From positions 62,001 to 126,000 of the forward strand of contig NZ_JAVIFX010000017.1 of the NCBI RefSeq assembly GCF_031157255.1: 64,000 bases of DNA, in the 5' to 3' direction. The notes under the pieces were generated by a model. That model searched no databases. It saw nothing but the letters and a program-made list of their open reading frames with translations, and had not been told where the DNA came from. Position 1 is the stretch's first letter, and every line of letters starts with the position of its first letter. Origin of the DNA: Bradyrhizobium sp. LHD-71. GTDB taxonomy: Bacteria; Pseudomonadota; Alphaproteobacteria; Rhizobiales; Xanthobacteraceae. Below are positions 1 through 9,265 of the stretch, in pieces. Position numbers and translations under genes: made by a program.

Positions 1-615
1 TTGTTCAACCACCTTGCGGACCAGCGAAAAGCCATTCGAGTGGAGGCCGGACGATGCGAGCCCTATGACAGCATCACCCGGGGCAATGTCGCGTGAGGGC
101 AGCAGTGTGCCGCGTTCGGCAGCACCGACCGCGAAGCCTGCCAGGTCGTAGTCGCCGTCCTCGTAGAGGCCTGGCATCTCGGCGGTCTCGCCGCCGATCA
201 GGGCGCAGCCGGATTCGCGGCAGCCTTCGGCTATTCCGGCCACAATGGCCGCCGTAGCTTCGGGATCGAGCTTACCGCAGGCAAAATAGTCGAGGAAAAA
301 CAGTGGTTCAGCGCCCTGGACCACGAGATCGTTGACCGACATCGCAACCAGATCGATGCCGATTCCCGAATGGATGCCGGTTTCGATCGCGATCTTCACC
401 TTGGTTCCAACGCCGTCGGTGGCCGCGACCAGCACCGGGTCCTGGAAGCCCGCCGCTTTGAGGTCGAACAGGCCGCCAAAACCGCCGATTTCGGCATCCG
501 CGCCCGGTCGCGCGGTGGCGCGCACCATCGGCTTTATGAGATCGACCAGCCGATTGCCGGCATCAATGTTGACGCCTGCATCTGCGTAGGTGAGGCTGTT
601 CTTCCGATCGGTCAT
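1..615 (-). CDS. purM: Phosphoribosylformylglycinamidine cyclo-ligase (AIR synthase), 3' end cut by window edge
   Basis: Reading the minus strand from ATG at 615 gives a protein beginning [20 protein letters not shown], followed by GFGGLFDL, the [10 protein letters not shown] motif, [18 protein letters not shown] and [12 protein letters not shown]. These are hallmarks of PurM, which closes formylglycinamidine ribonucleotide to aminoimidazole ribonucleotide with ATP in cytosolic de novo purine synthesis. Only the first 205 codons lie in the window; the family is about 350 residues, so the C-terminal domain is off the left edge. It is divergent from the phosphatidyltransferase gene at 928. In relatives purN follows purM, but that position is outside the window. 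Confidence 0.95.
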   Translation of the reverse strand, partial: MTDRKNSLTYADAGVNIDAGNRLVDLIKPMVRATARPGADAEIGGFGGLFDLKAAGFQDPVLVAATDGVGTKVKIAIETGIHSGIGIDLVAMSVNDLVVQGAEPLFFLDYFACGKLDPEATAAIVAGIAEGCRESGCALIGGETAEMPGLYEDGDYDLAGFAVGAAERGTLLPSRDIAPGDAVIGLASSGLHSNGFSLVRKVVEQ

Positions 616-756
616 GCGGTTTCCTGTTGCCAAACCGGTGGTTACGCAGGATTCCGGTCGCGCGCAATGGCTCGCACCGGTCTCTCAGCTGTACTATGTA
701 ACAGGCAGCCCGGACGGACGCCCTGCAGGGAAGGACCGCCCTGTGCCGCGAGTGCG

Positions 757-816
757 CTGGATTTGACGTTCGTACCAGTGCTTGCGGCGAGTCCTGCCTA
801 CGAACGTCAAATCCAG
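757..816. repeat. Palindromic intergenic repeat, copy 1 (18-bp arms)
   Basis: Arm 757-774 (CTGGATTTGACGTTCGTA) is the exact reverse complement of 799-816, with a 24-base spacer. The stem can be lengthened past a 3-base bulge by TGCGC/GCGCA on the outside. The stem motif TTTGACGTTCGTA resembles those at 856-908 and 13952-13999, suggesting one repeat family. Confidence 0.75.
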
Positions 817-855
817 GAAGCGCACCAGCTTCATAACGTCGCTCGTGTCCCTCTT

Positions 856-908
856 GGTTCTAACGTTCGCAGACGAGGTTGCCGCAAGGGGATGCGAACG
901 TTAGAACC
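856..908. repeat. Palindromic intergenic repeat, copy 2 (16-bp arms)
   Basis: Arm 856-871 (GGTTCTAACGTTCGCA) is the exact reverse complement of 893-908, with a 21-base spacer. It ends 20 bases before the GTG start of the next gene, so it probably lies in that gene's 5' leader. The core AACGTTCG is shared in type with copy 1 (GACGTTCG). Confidence 0.75.
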
Positions 909-927
909 GGGATACTAGGACCTGCGC

Positions 928-1473
928 GTGAACCTTCCCAATCTTATTACTCTTGGCCGGATTCTACTCGTCCCGGTCATCATCTGGGCGATCACGTCCG
1001 GCCAGATGGCGGTGGCGTTCGTGCTGTTCTTCATCGCCGGCGTCAGCGACGCCATCGACGGCTTCCTTGCCAAGCGCTTCAACATGCAAAGCGAGATCGG
1101 CGCGCTGCTCGATCCGCTGGCCGACAAGTGCCTGTTGGTCTCCATCTATGTTGCGCTTGGCATCACCGCGGACATTCCGCGCTGGCTCGTCATTCTGGTG
1201 GTCTCGCGCGATATCATCATCATCGGTGCCGTGATCGTCTCTTGGCTGGTCGATCGGCCGATCCCGATGAAGCCGCTCATGGTTTCGAAGCTCAATACCG
1301 TGGCGCAGGTGGTCTACGCAGGGCTGGTGCTGGCCGGGCTCGGTTTTGGTTTCGTGTTCAGGCCGTTCGATATTATCCTGATGGCGATCGTCGCCGTGCT
1401 GACACTGCTGTCGGTCGGCTTCTATCTCGTCGAGTGGATCCGCCACATGAACGCGCTGGAGTCCGGGCGCTAG
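928..1473 (+). CDS. CDP-alcohol phosphatidyltransferase family membrane protein
   Basis: A 181-residue membrane protein starting at GTG 928. It carries the CDP-alcohol phosphotransferase signature: DGFLAKR, then about eight residues, G, ALLD and PLADK, matching DGx2A(R/K)x8Gx3Dx3D with its metal-binding aspartates. Such enzymes transfer a phospho-alcohol from CDP-diacylglycerol or CDP-alcohols at the inner membrane. Four to five hydrophobic segments follow, including LVILVVSRDIIIIGAVIV. The length matches PgsA-type phosphatidylglycerophosphate synthases, but in this lineage this locus often carries a paralogue, so I leave the acceptor open. It is followed by hdaA in the same direction. Confidence 0.85.
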   Translation: MNLPNLITLGRILLVPVIIWAITSGQMAVAFVLFFIAGVSDAIDGFLAKRFNMQSEIGALLDPLADKCLLVSIYVALGITADIPRWLVILVVSRDIIIIGAVIVSWLVDRPIPMKPLMVSKLNTVAQVVYAGLVLAGLGFGFVFRPFDIILMAIVAVLTLLSVGFYLVEWIRHMNALESGR

Positions 1474-1554
1474 GCTTGTCGGCTGGGGCGGGCGCCGCGT
1501 CTGCGACGAGGGCCGCCGGACCATTCGAAATCGTCATTCGAGGAGTTGAGTGCA

Positions 1555-2238
1555 GTGACGGCAGGCGCGCAACCGAGGCAACTGGCATTCAAGTTGCCGC
1601 ATGCGGAAAGCCTTTCGCGGGAGGATTTCCTGGAGGGGCCGCCGAACGCTGCCGCCCTTGAACTGGTCGACCGCTGGCCGAAGTGGCCAAGTCGCGTTGT
1701 CATGCTGGTCGGCGATAGCGGTTCCGGCAAGAGCCATCTTGCGGCCATCTGGGCTGCCAATGCCGGCGCCCGTTCAACCGCTGCCCGGGCCCTGACCGCA
1801 GGCGCAGTCCCAGGCGCGCTCGCGACAGGCGCTCTGGTGGTCGAGGACGTCGCACCTGCCGACATCGACGAGCGGGCGCTGTTTCACCTGCTCAATCTCG
1901 CGCGGCAGGAGGAGGTCGACGTGTTGATGACGGCGCGAACGTTGCCGGCGGGCTGGACGCTCGAGTTGCGGGATTTGCAGTCACGCCTGCGCGCGGTGCC
2001 GGTCGTGACGCTGGCGCCGCCGGACGATGCATTGTTGCGTGCCTTGATCGTCAAGCTTTGCATGGACCGTCAGCTCAGTGTCGATGAGGCGTTGGTCAAC
2101 TACCTCGCGAGCCGGATCGAACGCTCATATGTCGCCGCGCGGAAGGCGATCGAACTGCTTGACGCCGAGGCGCTGCGCCTCAGGCGGCCTGTGACACGTG
2201 CACTCGCCTCGGAACTATTCCGCGGGCCTGCGGCTTGA
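1555..2238 (+). CDS. hdaA: HdaA, DnaA-related regulatory inactivator of replication initiation
   Basis: A 227-residue AAA+ protein related to DnaA domain III. It has Walker A GDSGSGKSHLA near residue 55, a VVEDV Walker B-like strand, sensor-type segment DVLMTARTLPAGW, and an arginine-bearing SRIERSYVAARKAIELLD C-terminal helix. In alphaproteobacteria Hda/HdaA works with the DNA clamp to trigger hydrolysis of DnaA-bound ATP after replication starts. It lacks the DnaA DNA-binding domain, as expected. I chose GTG 1555 because AGGAG at 1541-1545 is correctly spaced; a TTG at 1546 is too close to that site. The gene order phosphatidyltransferase-hdaA-ppk1 is common in relatives. Confidence 0.85.
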   Translation: MTAGAQPRQLAFKLPHAESLSREDFLEGPPNAAALELVDRWPKWPSRVVMLVGDSGSGKSHLAAIWAANAGARSTAARALTAGAVPGALATGALVVEDVAPADIDERALFHLLNLARQEEVDVLMTARTLPAGWTLELRDLQSRLRAVPVVTLAPPDDALLRALIVKLCMDRQLSVDEALVNYLASRIERSYVAARKAIELLDAEALRLRRPVTRALASELFRGPAA

Positions 2239-2351
2239 CGCCTCGTAGGGGCGGTTCATCATGGTCATCGAAACGTCACGGCTGATGGCGATGGTGCGCC
2301 GTCCGCGAGACCGCAACAAACCGTCTTTGCCCCGAACTTGGCTGAAGTGTC

Positions 2352-4556
2352 ATGGATTCCTCTGAAGCTATTGTTCTAGAACAAAAAAATGTTCCAGCGG
2401 CTACCTCATCGACCGTCGCGGACGCAGGCCCCGAGCGGTTCATAAACCGCGAACTGTCCTGGCTGCATTTCAACCGCCGCGTGCTCGAGGAGGCGGTTAA
2501 TACGCTCCATCCTGCGCTGGAGCGGTTGCGGTTCCTGTCGATATCGGCCAACAACCTTGACGAGTTCTTCATGGTCCGCGTCGCGGGTCTGAAGGCGCAG
2601 GTGCGCGAAGGGATCACCGAGCGAAGCCCCGACGGGCTTTCGCCGGCCGTGCAGCTCGTGCGTATCAACGAGGCGGTTTCTGCCCTCGCAAGCGATCAAC
2701 AGGCGATCTGGCGCGACTTGCGGAAGATTCTCGCCGATGCGGGCATCGTGCTGGTGGAAGGCCGGGACGTGTCGAAGGCGGAGCGGGCGTGGATTGAGGA
2801 TCACTTCCTCCACAACATCTTTCCGCTGCTGACGCCGCTGGCGATCGATCCGGCGCATCCGTTCCCGTTCATTCCAAGCCTCGGCTTCTCGATTGCGCTC
2901 CAGTTGACGCGTATCTCCGATGGCAAGGCGATGGACGCGCTGATCCGTATGCCCGGCAAGATCGATCGCTTCATCCGCCTGCCTTCGGCCAAGGACGAGG
3001 CGATGCGGTTGATGACGCTGGAGCAGGCGACGGGCCTGTTCATTGGCCGGCTGTTTCCCGGCTACACGGTGCAGGGACAGGGCGCGTTCCGTATCATCCG
3101 CGACTCCGAAATTGAAATCGAGGAAGAGGCCGAGGATCTGGTCCGCGTGTTCGAGACGGCGCTCAAGCGCCGCCGCCGCGGATCCGTGATCCGTCTCGAG
3201 GTCGAGGCGGCGATGCCGGAAGAGTTACGTGCGTTCGTGCAGCGCGCGCTGGCGGCGGCCGACGACGAGATGTTCCTGGTCGACGGCGTGCTGGCGCTGA
3301 ACGAGCTGTCACAACTGACGCGGCTTGACCGACCGGATCTGGAATTCGTGCCCTATGTGCCGCGTCATCCGGAGCGCGTACGCGATCATGGCGGCGACAT
3401 CTTCGCCGCCATCCGCCAGAAGGATCTGATAGTCCATCATCCCTACGAATCCTTCGATGTGGTCGTTCAATTCCTGCAGCAGGCAACGCGTGATCCGGAC
3501 GTCGTGGCGATCAAGCAGACGCTCTATCGCACGTCGTCGAATTCGCCGATCGTTCGCGCACTGGTTGAAGCGGCGGAGGCCGGGAAATCAGTCACCGCGC
3601 TGATCGAACTGAAGGCGCGTTTCGATGAGGAAGCAAATATTCGCTGGGCGCGCGACATGGAACGCGCCGGTGTGCAGGTGGTTTACGGCTTCATCGAACT
3701 GAAGACCCACGCAAAGCTGTCGCTGGTGGTGCGCCGGGAGGCGGGCAGCCTCGCTACTTACGTCCACGTCGGCACCGGCAATTATCATCCGGTCACCGCC
3801 CGCATCTATACCGACCTTTCCTACTTCACGTCCGACGCGGTGATCGCGCGCGATGCGGCGCGGGTGTTCAACTACATCACCGGTTACGCCGAGCCGATCG
3901 ACATCGAGAAGATGGCGGTTTCGCCGTTGACGCTGCGCAAGCGCATGCTTGAACACATCAATGAAGAGATCGGCTACGCCAAACAGGGAAAGCCTGCCGC
4001 GATCTGGATGAAGATGAACTCGCTGGTCGATCCCGAGATTATCGATGCGCTCTATGAAGCGTCGAATGCAGGTGTTTCGATCGATCTCGTGGTGCGCGGC
4101 ATTTGCTGCCTCCGGCCTGGCGTCCCCGGCCTGTCGGAGAACATTCGCGTCAAGTCCATCATCGGCCGGTTCCTCGAGCACGGGCGAATCTACTGCTTTG
4201 GTATGGGACATGGACTGCCATCCCCGAAAGCAGCTGTGTATATCTCCTCGGCCGATATGATGCCGCGCAATCTGGACCGCCGGGTCGAGGTACTCTGTCC
4301 GTTGCAGAATCCCACTGTCCATCAACAGGTTCTGGACCAGATTATGCTGGCGAACCTGAAGGATAATGAGCAGAGCTGGCAGTTGTTGCCGGACGGATCG
4401 TCAACGCGTATGAAGGCCGCGAAAGGCGAGGAGCCTTTCAACGTCCATAAATACTTCATGACGAATCCAAGTCTGTCGGGCCGTGGCAAGTCGCTCAAAG
4501 AATCTTCACCGCGACGGCTCACGCGCCGTTCGGAACGCCAGCAATCACCACTTTAA
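2352..4556 (+). CDS. ppk1: Polyphosphate kinase 1
   Basis: A 734-residue protein that reversibly polymerises the gamma phosphate of ATP into inorganic polyphosphate. The N domain begins [20 protein letters not shown], and [15 protein letters not shown] is the usual PPK1 motif. The two conserved histidines of the phospholipase D-like catalytic domains are His453 in [12 protein letters not shown] and His610 in [12 protein letters not shown]. The C-terminal [14 protein letters not shown] segment is also standard. Length matches the family. Its end overlaps the ppx start by 74 bases, giving a ppk1-ppx synthesis/degradation pair. Confidence 0.96.
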   Translation: MDSSEAIVLEQKNVPAATSSTVADAGPERFINRELSWLHFNRRVLEEAVNTLHPALERLRFLSISANNLDEFFMVRVAGLKAQVREGITERSPDGLSPAVQLVRINEAVSALASDQQAIWRDLRKILADAGIVLVEGRDVSKAERAWIEDHFLHNIFPLLTPLAIDPAHPFPFIPSLGFSIALQLTRISDGKAMDALIRMPGKIDRFIRLPSAKDEAMRLMTLEQATGLFIGRLFPGYTVQGQGAFRIIRDSEIEIEEEAEDLVRVFETALKRRRRGSVIRLEVEAAMPEELRAFVQRALAAADDEMFLVDGVLALNELSQLTRLDRPDLEFVPYVPRHPERVRDHGGDIFAAIRQKDLIVHHPYESFDVVVQFLQQATRDPDVVAIKQTLYRTSSNSPIVRALVEAAEAGKSVTALIELKARFDEEANIRWARDMERAGVQVVYGFIELKTHAKLSLVVRREAGSLATYVHVGTGNYHPVTARIYTDLSYFTSDAVIARDAARVFNYITGYAEPIDIEKMAVSPLTLRKRMLEHINEEIGYAKQGKPAAIWMKMNSLVDPEIIDALYEASNAGVSIDLVVRGICCLRPGVPGLSENIRVKSIIGRFLEHGRIYCFGMGHGLPSPKAAVYISSADMMPRNLDRRVEVLCPLQNPTVHQQVLDQIMLANLKDNEQSWQLLPDGSSTRMKAAKGEEPFNVHKYFMTNPSLSGRGKSLKESSPRRLTRRSERQQSPL

Positions 4557-6090
4557 GCTTGCGCAGCTTCGCCATGCGCGGCTTACCCATGCGTCGCGCA
4601 AAGCGGGCCCCGCCGTTGCCGTCATCGACATCGGTTCGAACTCGGTACGCCTCGTGGTCTACGAGGCGTTGACGCGCGGCCTCACGCCGTTCTTCAACGA
4701 GAAGATTTTGTGTGGGCTCGGACGTGAGGTCCATTCCTCGGGCCTGCTGGCGCCGGACGCAGTCGAACGCGCATTGGCGGCGCTGCGACGGTTTCGCGGA
4801 TTGTGCCGCGTCATGCATGTCGGCCGCACGTTCGTCGTTGCGACGGCCGCCTGTCGCGAAGCCAACAACGGACCCGAATTCATTGAGCGCGCCGAGCGCA
4901 TTCTCGGCACCGGAATCGAGATCCTGTCGGGGGCGCGTGAAGCCAAGCTGTCGGCGCTCGGTGTGGTGTCCGCGGTCTACAAGCCGGACGGGATCGTCGG
5001 TGACCTGGGCGGCGGCTCGCTGGAGCTCGTGGATATTTCTGGCAGGCGTGTCGGCCATGGGGTCAGTCTGCCGCTCGGCGGACTGGCCCTGCAGGACATG
5101 TCGCACAAGTCCATCAAACGTGCCGACAGGATCGTCAGGGAGGCTCTGGAGGGCCTGCCGGAGCTGAAGGCCGGGCGAGGGCGTACGTTCTATGCGGTTG
5201 GCGGCACCTGGCGCGCGCTGGCGCGGCTGCACATTTCACAGACCGATTATCCCCTGCGTGTGATGCACGGCTACGCCATCCCGGCGGATCAGGCGCTCGC
5301 GTTCGCCGGCCGGGTCAAGCGCATGCGGCCGGGGCGTGCTCTGCCGGACATCGAAGCGGTGGCCGATGCGCGGCGTCCGCTGCTCGCCTATGCGGCGCTG
5401 GTGCTGGAGCATATCATTCGCATCGCCAAGCCGAAGACGATCATGATCTCCACGTTCGGCGTGCGAGAAGGTCTGCTGTTCTCGAGGCTTTCCGCGAGCG
5501 AGCAGGTCAAGGACGGATTGCTCGCGGCCGCGCACGATCTCAACATTCTTCGATCGCGTTCGCCGAAGCACGCCGAAGAACTGTTCGACTGGACCAGTCG
5601 TTTCGTGAGAGCGGCGGATATCGTCGAGACCGCGGAGGAACGCCGCTGGCGGCACGCCGCCTGCCTGGTTGCTGATATCGGTTGGCGCGCGCACCCGGAC
5701 TATCGCGGCGAGCAGTCGCTCAATTTGATCGCCAACGGCAATTTCGGCGCGATCGATCACGAGGGCCGGGCCTTTATCGGCCTGACGATCTACTATCGAT
5801 ACGCAGGTCTCGGCCAGCCGCATGACGAACTATCGCCGCGTATCAGCGAACTGATTCCCGAGGGCCTGATTGGCTGGGCGCAGATTCTCGGTACGGCGAT
5901 CCGCGTCGCCCATCTCATCTCCGCTGCGCAGACCGGCGTGCTCGGTGCGACGCATTTCAAGCGTCGTGGCCGCAAGATCACGCTGGTGTTCGAACCGCGG
6001 GTCGCCGCGCTGGCCGGCGACCGGATCGCTGCTCGCTTCCGGCAACTGACACGGCTGATGGGGTTGTCGTCGGCGATCGAACGGGACTAG
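4483..6090 (+). CDS. ppx: Exopolyphosphatase (Ppx/GppA family)
   Basis: A 535-residue hydrolase of the ASKHA fold that removes terminal phosphates from polyphosphate, or pppGpp in GppA-type members. [17 protein letters not shown] is the phosphate-1 motif and [11 protein letters not shown] the phosphate-2 motif; [16 protein letters not shown] is also typical. The C-terminal part resembles the HD-like domain of longer Ppx proteins. The only in-frame start before the first motif is GTG 4483, inside the end of ppk1, so translation is probably coupled. The stop codon overlaps that of the convergent RNase D gene. Confidence 0.92.
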   Translation: MASRSKNLHRDGSRAVRNASNHHFKLAQLRHARLTHASRKAGPAVAVIDIGSNSVRLVVYEALTRGLTPFFNEKILCGLGREVHSSGLLAPDAVERALAALRRFRGLCRVMHVGRTFVVATAACREANNGPEFIERAERILGTGIEILSGAREAKLSALGVVSAVYKPDGIVGDLGGGSLELVDISGRRVGHGVSLPLGGLALQDMSHKSIKRADRIVREALEGLPELKAGRGRTFYAVGGTWRALARLHISQTDYPLRVMHGYAIPADQALAFAGRVKRMRPGRALPDIEAVADARRPLLAYAALVLEHIIRIAKPKTIMISTFGVREGLLFSRLSASEQVKDGLLAAAHDLNILRSRSPKHAEELFDWTSRFVRAADIVETAEERRWRHAACLVADIGWRAHPDYRGEQSLNLIANGNFGAIDHEGRAFIGLTIYYRYAGLGQPHDELSPRISELIPEGLIGWAQILGTAIRVAHLISAAQTGVLGATHFKRRGRKITLVFEPRVAALAGDRIAARFRQLTRLMGLSSAIERD

Positions 6091-7232
6091 GTCCGATCGA
6101 CCCGGACGACCCGTCCTTTTTCCACAGCGAGCGCGAGACTGCCGTGCTTCAACGCGAGCGCTGCTTCGCCGAACAATTCGCGCCGCCAACCGTGCAGGGC
6201 CGCTACGTCGGCAGAATCGCTGACCGCGATCTGCTCGAGGTCATCGATCGTGGCGATCACCTTTGCGGCGACGTGATGTTTCTCCGCCGTCATGCGCAGC
6301 AGGACCTTCAGTAGCTCCACCGTCGCCGATCCGGCATTGCCGCGCGGCCGGTCGAGCTTCGGCAGGGTGTGCGGATCGCGCGCAAGGCCGCGCTCCACCG
6401 CGGCGACGATGTCGCTGCCCCATTTCGAGCGCTCGAAGCCTTTCGGGATCGAGCGCAGGTTGGCCAGCTTTTCCAGCGAGGTGGGAGCGTGGGTGGCGAT
6501 GTCGCCAATGGCGTCGTCTTTCAGCACGCGGCTGCGGGGCACGTCCCGCGTCTGCGCTTCGCGCTCACGCCAGGCGGCCACCTCCATCAGCACCGCGAGT
6601 TCTTTCGGCTTGCGCACGCGCGACTTCAGCCGCTCCCATGCGCGCGACGGCTCGTTGTCGTAGGTGCGTGGCGAGGTGAGAACTTCCATCTCTTCGGAGA
6701 CCCAGTCGCTGCGGCCACGCTTCTTCAGGTCGGCATCCAGCACCTTGAAGACGTCACGCAAGTGAGTGACGTCGGCTTCGGCATAGACGATCTGTTCCTT
6801 GCTCAAGGGCCGCCGCGACCAGTCCGTGAATCTGTGGGTCTTGTCGGGGCGATGCCCGGTGACTTTCTCCACCAGCGCGTCATAGGCGATGCTGTCGCCG
6901 TAGCCGAGCACCATGGCGGCGACCTGCGTATCGAAAATCGGGTGCGGCAGCATGTTCGCCCGGTGCCAGACGATTTCGATGTCCTGGCGCGCCGCATGAA
7001 AGACCTTCAACACCGATTCCCTGGCCATCAGGTTGAAGAAGGGCTTGAGGTCGATTCCCTCGGCGAGGGCATCGATGACCACCGCCTCCTCGGGACTGGC
7101 CATCTGGATGACGCAGAGCAGGGGATAATACGTCGTCTCCCGCAAAAACTCGGTGTCGACGGTGATGACGGAATGTCGGGCGAAGCGCTCGCACGCGTGG
7201 GCGAGGTCCGCAGTCTCGGTAATCAAATCCAT
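6087..7232 (-). CDS. rnd: Ribonuclease D
   Basis: A 381-residue 3'-5' exoribonuclease that trims tRNA and other structured RNA 3' ends. DEDD-family motifs are visible: Exo [14 protein letters not shown], Exo [16 protein letters not shown] and Exo [16 protein letters not shown]. The C-terminal half contains an HRDC-like region ([18 protein letters not shown] type sequence, [13 protein letters not shown]). I start at ATG 7232 ([17 protein letters not shown]) because family members begin there. An upstream in-frame ATG at 7274 would add 14 residues. The gene is convergent with ppx and divergent from aspS. Confidence 0.93.
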   Translation of the reverse strand: MDLITETADLAHACERFARHSVITVDTEFLRETTYYPLLCVIQMASPEEAVVIDALAEGIDLKPFFNLMARESVLKVFHAARQDIEIVWHRANMLPHPIFDTQVAAMVLGYGDSIAYDALVEKVTGHRPDKTHRFTDWSRRPLSKEQIVYAEADVTHLRDVFKVLDADLKKRGRSDWVSEEMEVLTSPRTYDNEPSRAWERLKSRVRKPKELAVLMEVAAWREREAQTRDVPRSRVLKDDAIGDIATHAPTSLEKLANLRSIPKGFERSKWGSDIVAAVERGLARDPHTLPKLDRPRGNAGSATVELLKVLLRMTAEKHHVAAKVIATIDDLEQIAVSDSADVAALHGWRRELFGEAALALKHGSLALAVEKGRVVRVDRT

Positions 7233-7306
7233 GGGCGCTGAATATCGCAGCTTTCGGGCCTTGTCGCCCTGCATTTAGCCCCGGATGGTATTGATTTCAG
7301 CCATGT

Positions 7307-7337
7307 TTCTGCCCCGAACCGCGGTCCGGGGGCAGAA
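7307..7337. other. Stem-loop between divergent rnd and aspS
   Basis: TTCTGCCCC at 7307-7315 pairs perfectly with GGGGCAGAA at 7329-7337. The loop contains the palindrome ACCGCGGT. It sits between two divergent genes and could be in the aspS leader or act as a protein site. No function is evident. Confidence 0.4.
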
Positions 7338-7444
7338 CCAAAGCAACCCAGGCACTCGGTTGCCGCGCAGCGCCGCCTCGGCTAAACCGGCGCTCGTCCA
7401 AACGCGGCGGATTCTCCCGCGTTTTCCGAGCCTTCAGGGTTATC

Positions 7445-9220
7445 ATGCATCGCTACCGGTCCCACACCTGCGGGGCGCTCCGCGCCAGTCACATCGACGA
7501 GACAGTCCGCCTTTCCGGCTGGGTCCATCGCGTTCGGGATCACGGAGGTGTGCTATTTATAGACCTGCGCGACCACTATGGCCTGACCCAATGCGTGGCC
7601 GACCCGGATTCGCCCGCCTTCAAGGATGCCGAACGGCTCCGCTCTGAGTGGGTCGTCCGGATCGACGGCAAGGTCCGCCGCCGGCCGGAGGGGACCGAGA
7701 ATCCGGAACTGCCGACCGGTGAGGTCGAGGTATTCGTCTCCGAGATCGAGGTGCTGGGTCCGGCCGGCGAGCTGCCGCTGCCGGTGTTCGGCGACCAGGA
7801 CTATCCGGAAGATATCAGACTCAAATATCGCTTTCTCGACCTGCGCCGCGAGCGGCTGCATGCCAACATCATGCGGCGCGGGGCGATCATCGACTCAATG
7901 CGCCGCCGCATGAAGGAGAGCGGGTTCTTCGAATTCCAGACGCCGATCCTTACGGCGTCGTCGCCGGAAGGTGCGCGCGACTTCCTCGTGCCGAGCCGGA
8001 TTCATCCGGGAAAATTCTACGCGCTGCCGCAGGCGCCTCAACAGTACAAGCAGCTGTTGATGATGTCCGGCTTCGATCGCTACTTCCAGATCGCACCGTG
8101 CTTCCGCGACGAGGATCCGCGCGCGGACCGTCTGCCGGGCGAGTTCTATCAACTCGACGTCGAGATGAGCTTCGTCACGCAGGAAGACGTGTTCACGACG
8201 ATGGAGCCGGTGGTCACTGGCGTATTCAACGAATTCGCCGACAGCAAGCCGGTGACGTCCAACTGGCCGCGCATTCCGTTCGCCGAGGCGATGCAGAAGT
8301 ACGGGACCGACAAACCCGACCTGCGCAATCCGCTGATCATGCAGAACGTCTCCGAACACTTCCGCGGATCGGGCTTCAAGGTGTTCGCGCGGATGCTCGA
8401 GGACCCGCGCAACCAGGTTTGGGGCATTCCGGGTCCGGGCGGTGGCAGCCGTGCGTTCTGCGACCGCATGAACTCGTGGGCGCAAGGCGAAGGTCAGCCC
8501 GGCCTCGGTTACATCATGTGGCGGGAGGGCGGTGAAGGTGCTGGCCCACTCGCCAACAATATCGGGACCGAGCGCACCGCTGCGATCCGCAGCCAGCTCG
8601 GCCTGAAGGACGGCGATGCGGCGTTTTTCGTCGCGGGCGATCCGGCGAAATTCATGCGCTTCGCAGGGCAGGCGCGCACGAAGGTCGGCGAAGAGCTGAA
8701 CCTCGTCGACAAGGGCCGTTTCGAGCTCGCGTGGATCGTTGACTTCCCGATGTACGAGTACAATGAGGAAGAGAAGAAGGTCGAGTTCTCGCACAATCCG
8801 TTCTCGATGCCGCAAGGCGGCCTTGAAGCGTTGCAGAACACCAAGGACCCGCTGACGATCAAAGCCTTTCAGTACGACATCGTCTGCAATGGCTACGAGA
8901 TCGCCTCAGGCGGCGTGCGTAACCACGTCCCGGAGGCGATGGTGAAGGCGTTCGAGATTGCAGGTTATGGCGAGGCCGACGTGGTCGAGCGCTTCGGCGG
9001 CATGTACCGCGCTTTTAACTACGGCGCGCCGCCGCATGGCGGCATGGCGGCTGGCGTCGATCGCATCGTCATGTTGCTTTGCGGTACGACCAACCTGCGC
9101 GAGATCTCGCTCTTCCCGATGAACCAGCGTGCCGAAGATCTGCTGATGGGCGCTCCGTCGGAGGCGACCACCAAGCAACTGAGAGAGCTTCACATCCGGC
9201 TTAATTTGCCGCAAAACTAA
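7445..9220 (+). CDS. aspS: Aspartyl-tRNA synthetase, bacterial type
   Basis: A 591-residue class II synthetase that charges tRNA with aspartate. The N-terminal OB-fold anticodon-binding domain begins [12 protein letters not shown] and contains [23 protein letters not shown]. Motif 2 is around [21 protein letters not shown]. The bacterial GAD insertion is in the middle, and motif 3 is [14 protein letters not shown]. Length is typical. Many alphaproteobacteria lack AsnRS and use a non-discriminating AspRS that also charges tRNA-Asn; nothing in the window settles that here. Confidence 0.97.
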   Translation: MHRYRSHTCGALRASHIDETVRLSGWVHRVRDHGGVLFIDLRDHYGLTQCVADPDSPAFKDAERLRSEWVVRIDGKVRRRPEGTENPELPTGEVEVFVSEIEVLGPAGELPLPVFGDQDYPEDIRLKYRFLDLRRERLHANIMRRGAIIDSMRRRMKESGFFEFQTPILTASSPEGARDFLVPSRIHPGKFYALPQAPQQYKQLLMMSGFDRYFQIAPCFRDEDPRADRLPGEFYQLDVEMSFVTQEDVFTTMEPVVTGVFNEFADSKPVTSNWPRIPFAEAMQKYGTDKPDLRNPLIMQNVSEHFRGSGFKVFARMLEDPRNQVWGIPGPGGGSRAFCDRMNSWAQGEGQPGLGYIMWREGGEGAGPLANNIGTERTAAIRSQLGLKDGDAAFFVAGDPAKFMRFAGQARTKVGEELNLVDKGRFELAWIVDFPMYEYNEEEKKVEFSHNPFSMPQGGLEALQNTKDPLTIKAFQYDIVCNGYEIASGGVRNHVPEAMVKAFEIAGYGEADVVERFGGMYRAFNYGAPPHGGMAAGVDRIVMLLCGTTNLREISLFPMNQRAEDLLMGAPSEATTKQLRELHIRLNLPQN

Positions 9221-9242
9221 GCTCGGCAGGAACGCTCGAAAA

Positions 9243-9256
9243 CTGACGGGCGTCAG
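9243..9256. other. Short hairpin before the maeB ribosome-binding site
   Basis: CTGACG at 9243-9248 and CGTCAG at 9251-9256 form a perfect 6-bp stem with a GG loop, directly before AGAGGA, the likely ribosome-binding site of maeB. It may terminate aspS or influence maeB initiation; I cannot tell which. Confidence 0.3.
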
Positions 9257-9265
9257 AGGAAATAC

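Larger units (their letters stand above)
616..927. other. Divergent intergenic region between purM and the phosphatidyltransferase gene
   Basis: These 312 bases contain no convincing gene. They hold two long inverted repeats, listed separately at 757-816 and 856-908, and a short perfect palindrome CCCTGCAGGG at 721-730. Promoters for both flanking genes must lie here, but I could not pick a clear -35/-10 pair. Confidence 0.6.

Noticed and set aside
7233-7274. Upstream start for RNase D
   Set aside because: Adds 14 residues without family similarity and neither start has a clear ribosome-binding site; the shorter form begins like other RNase D proteins.
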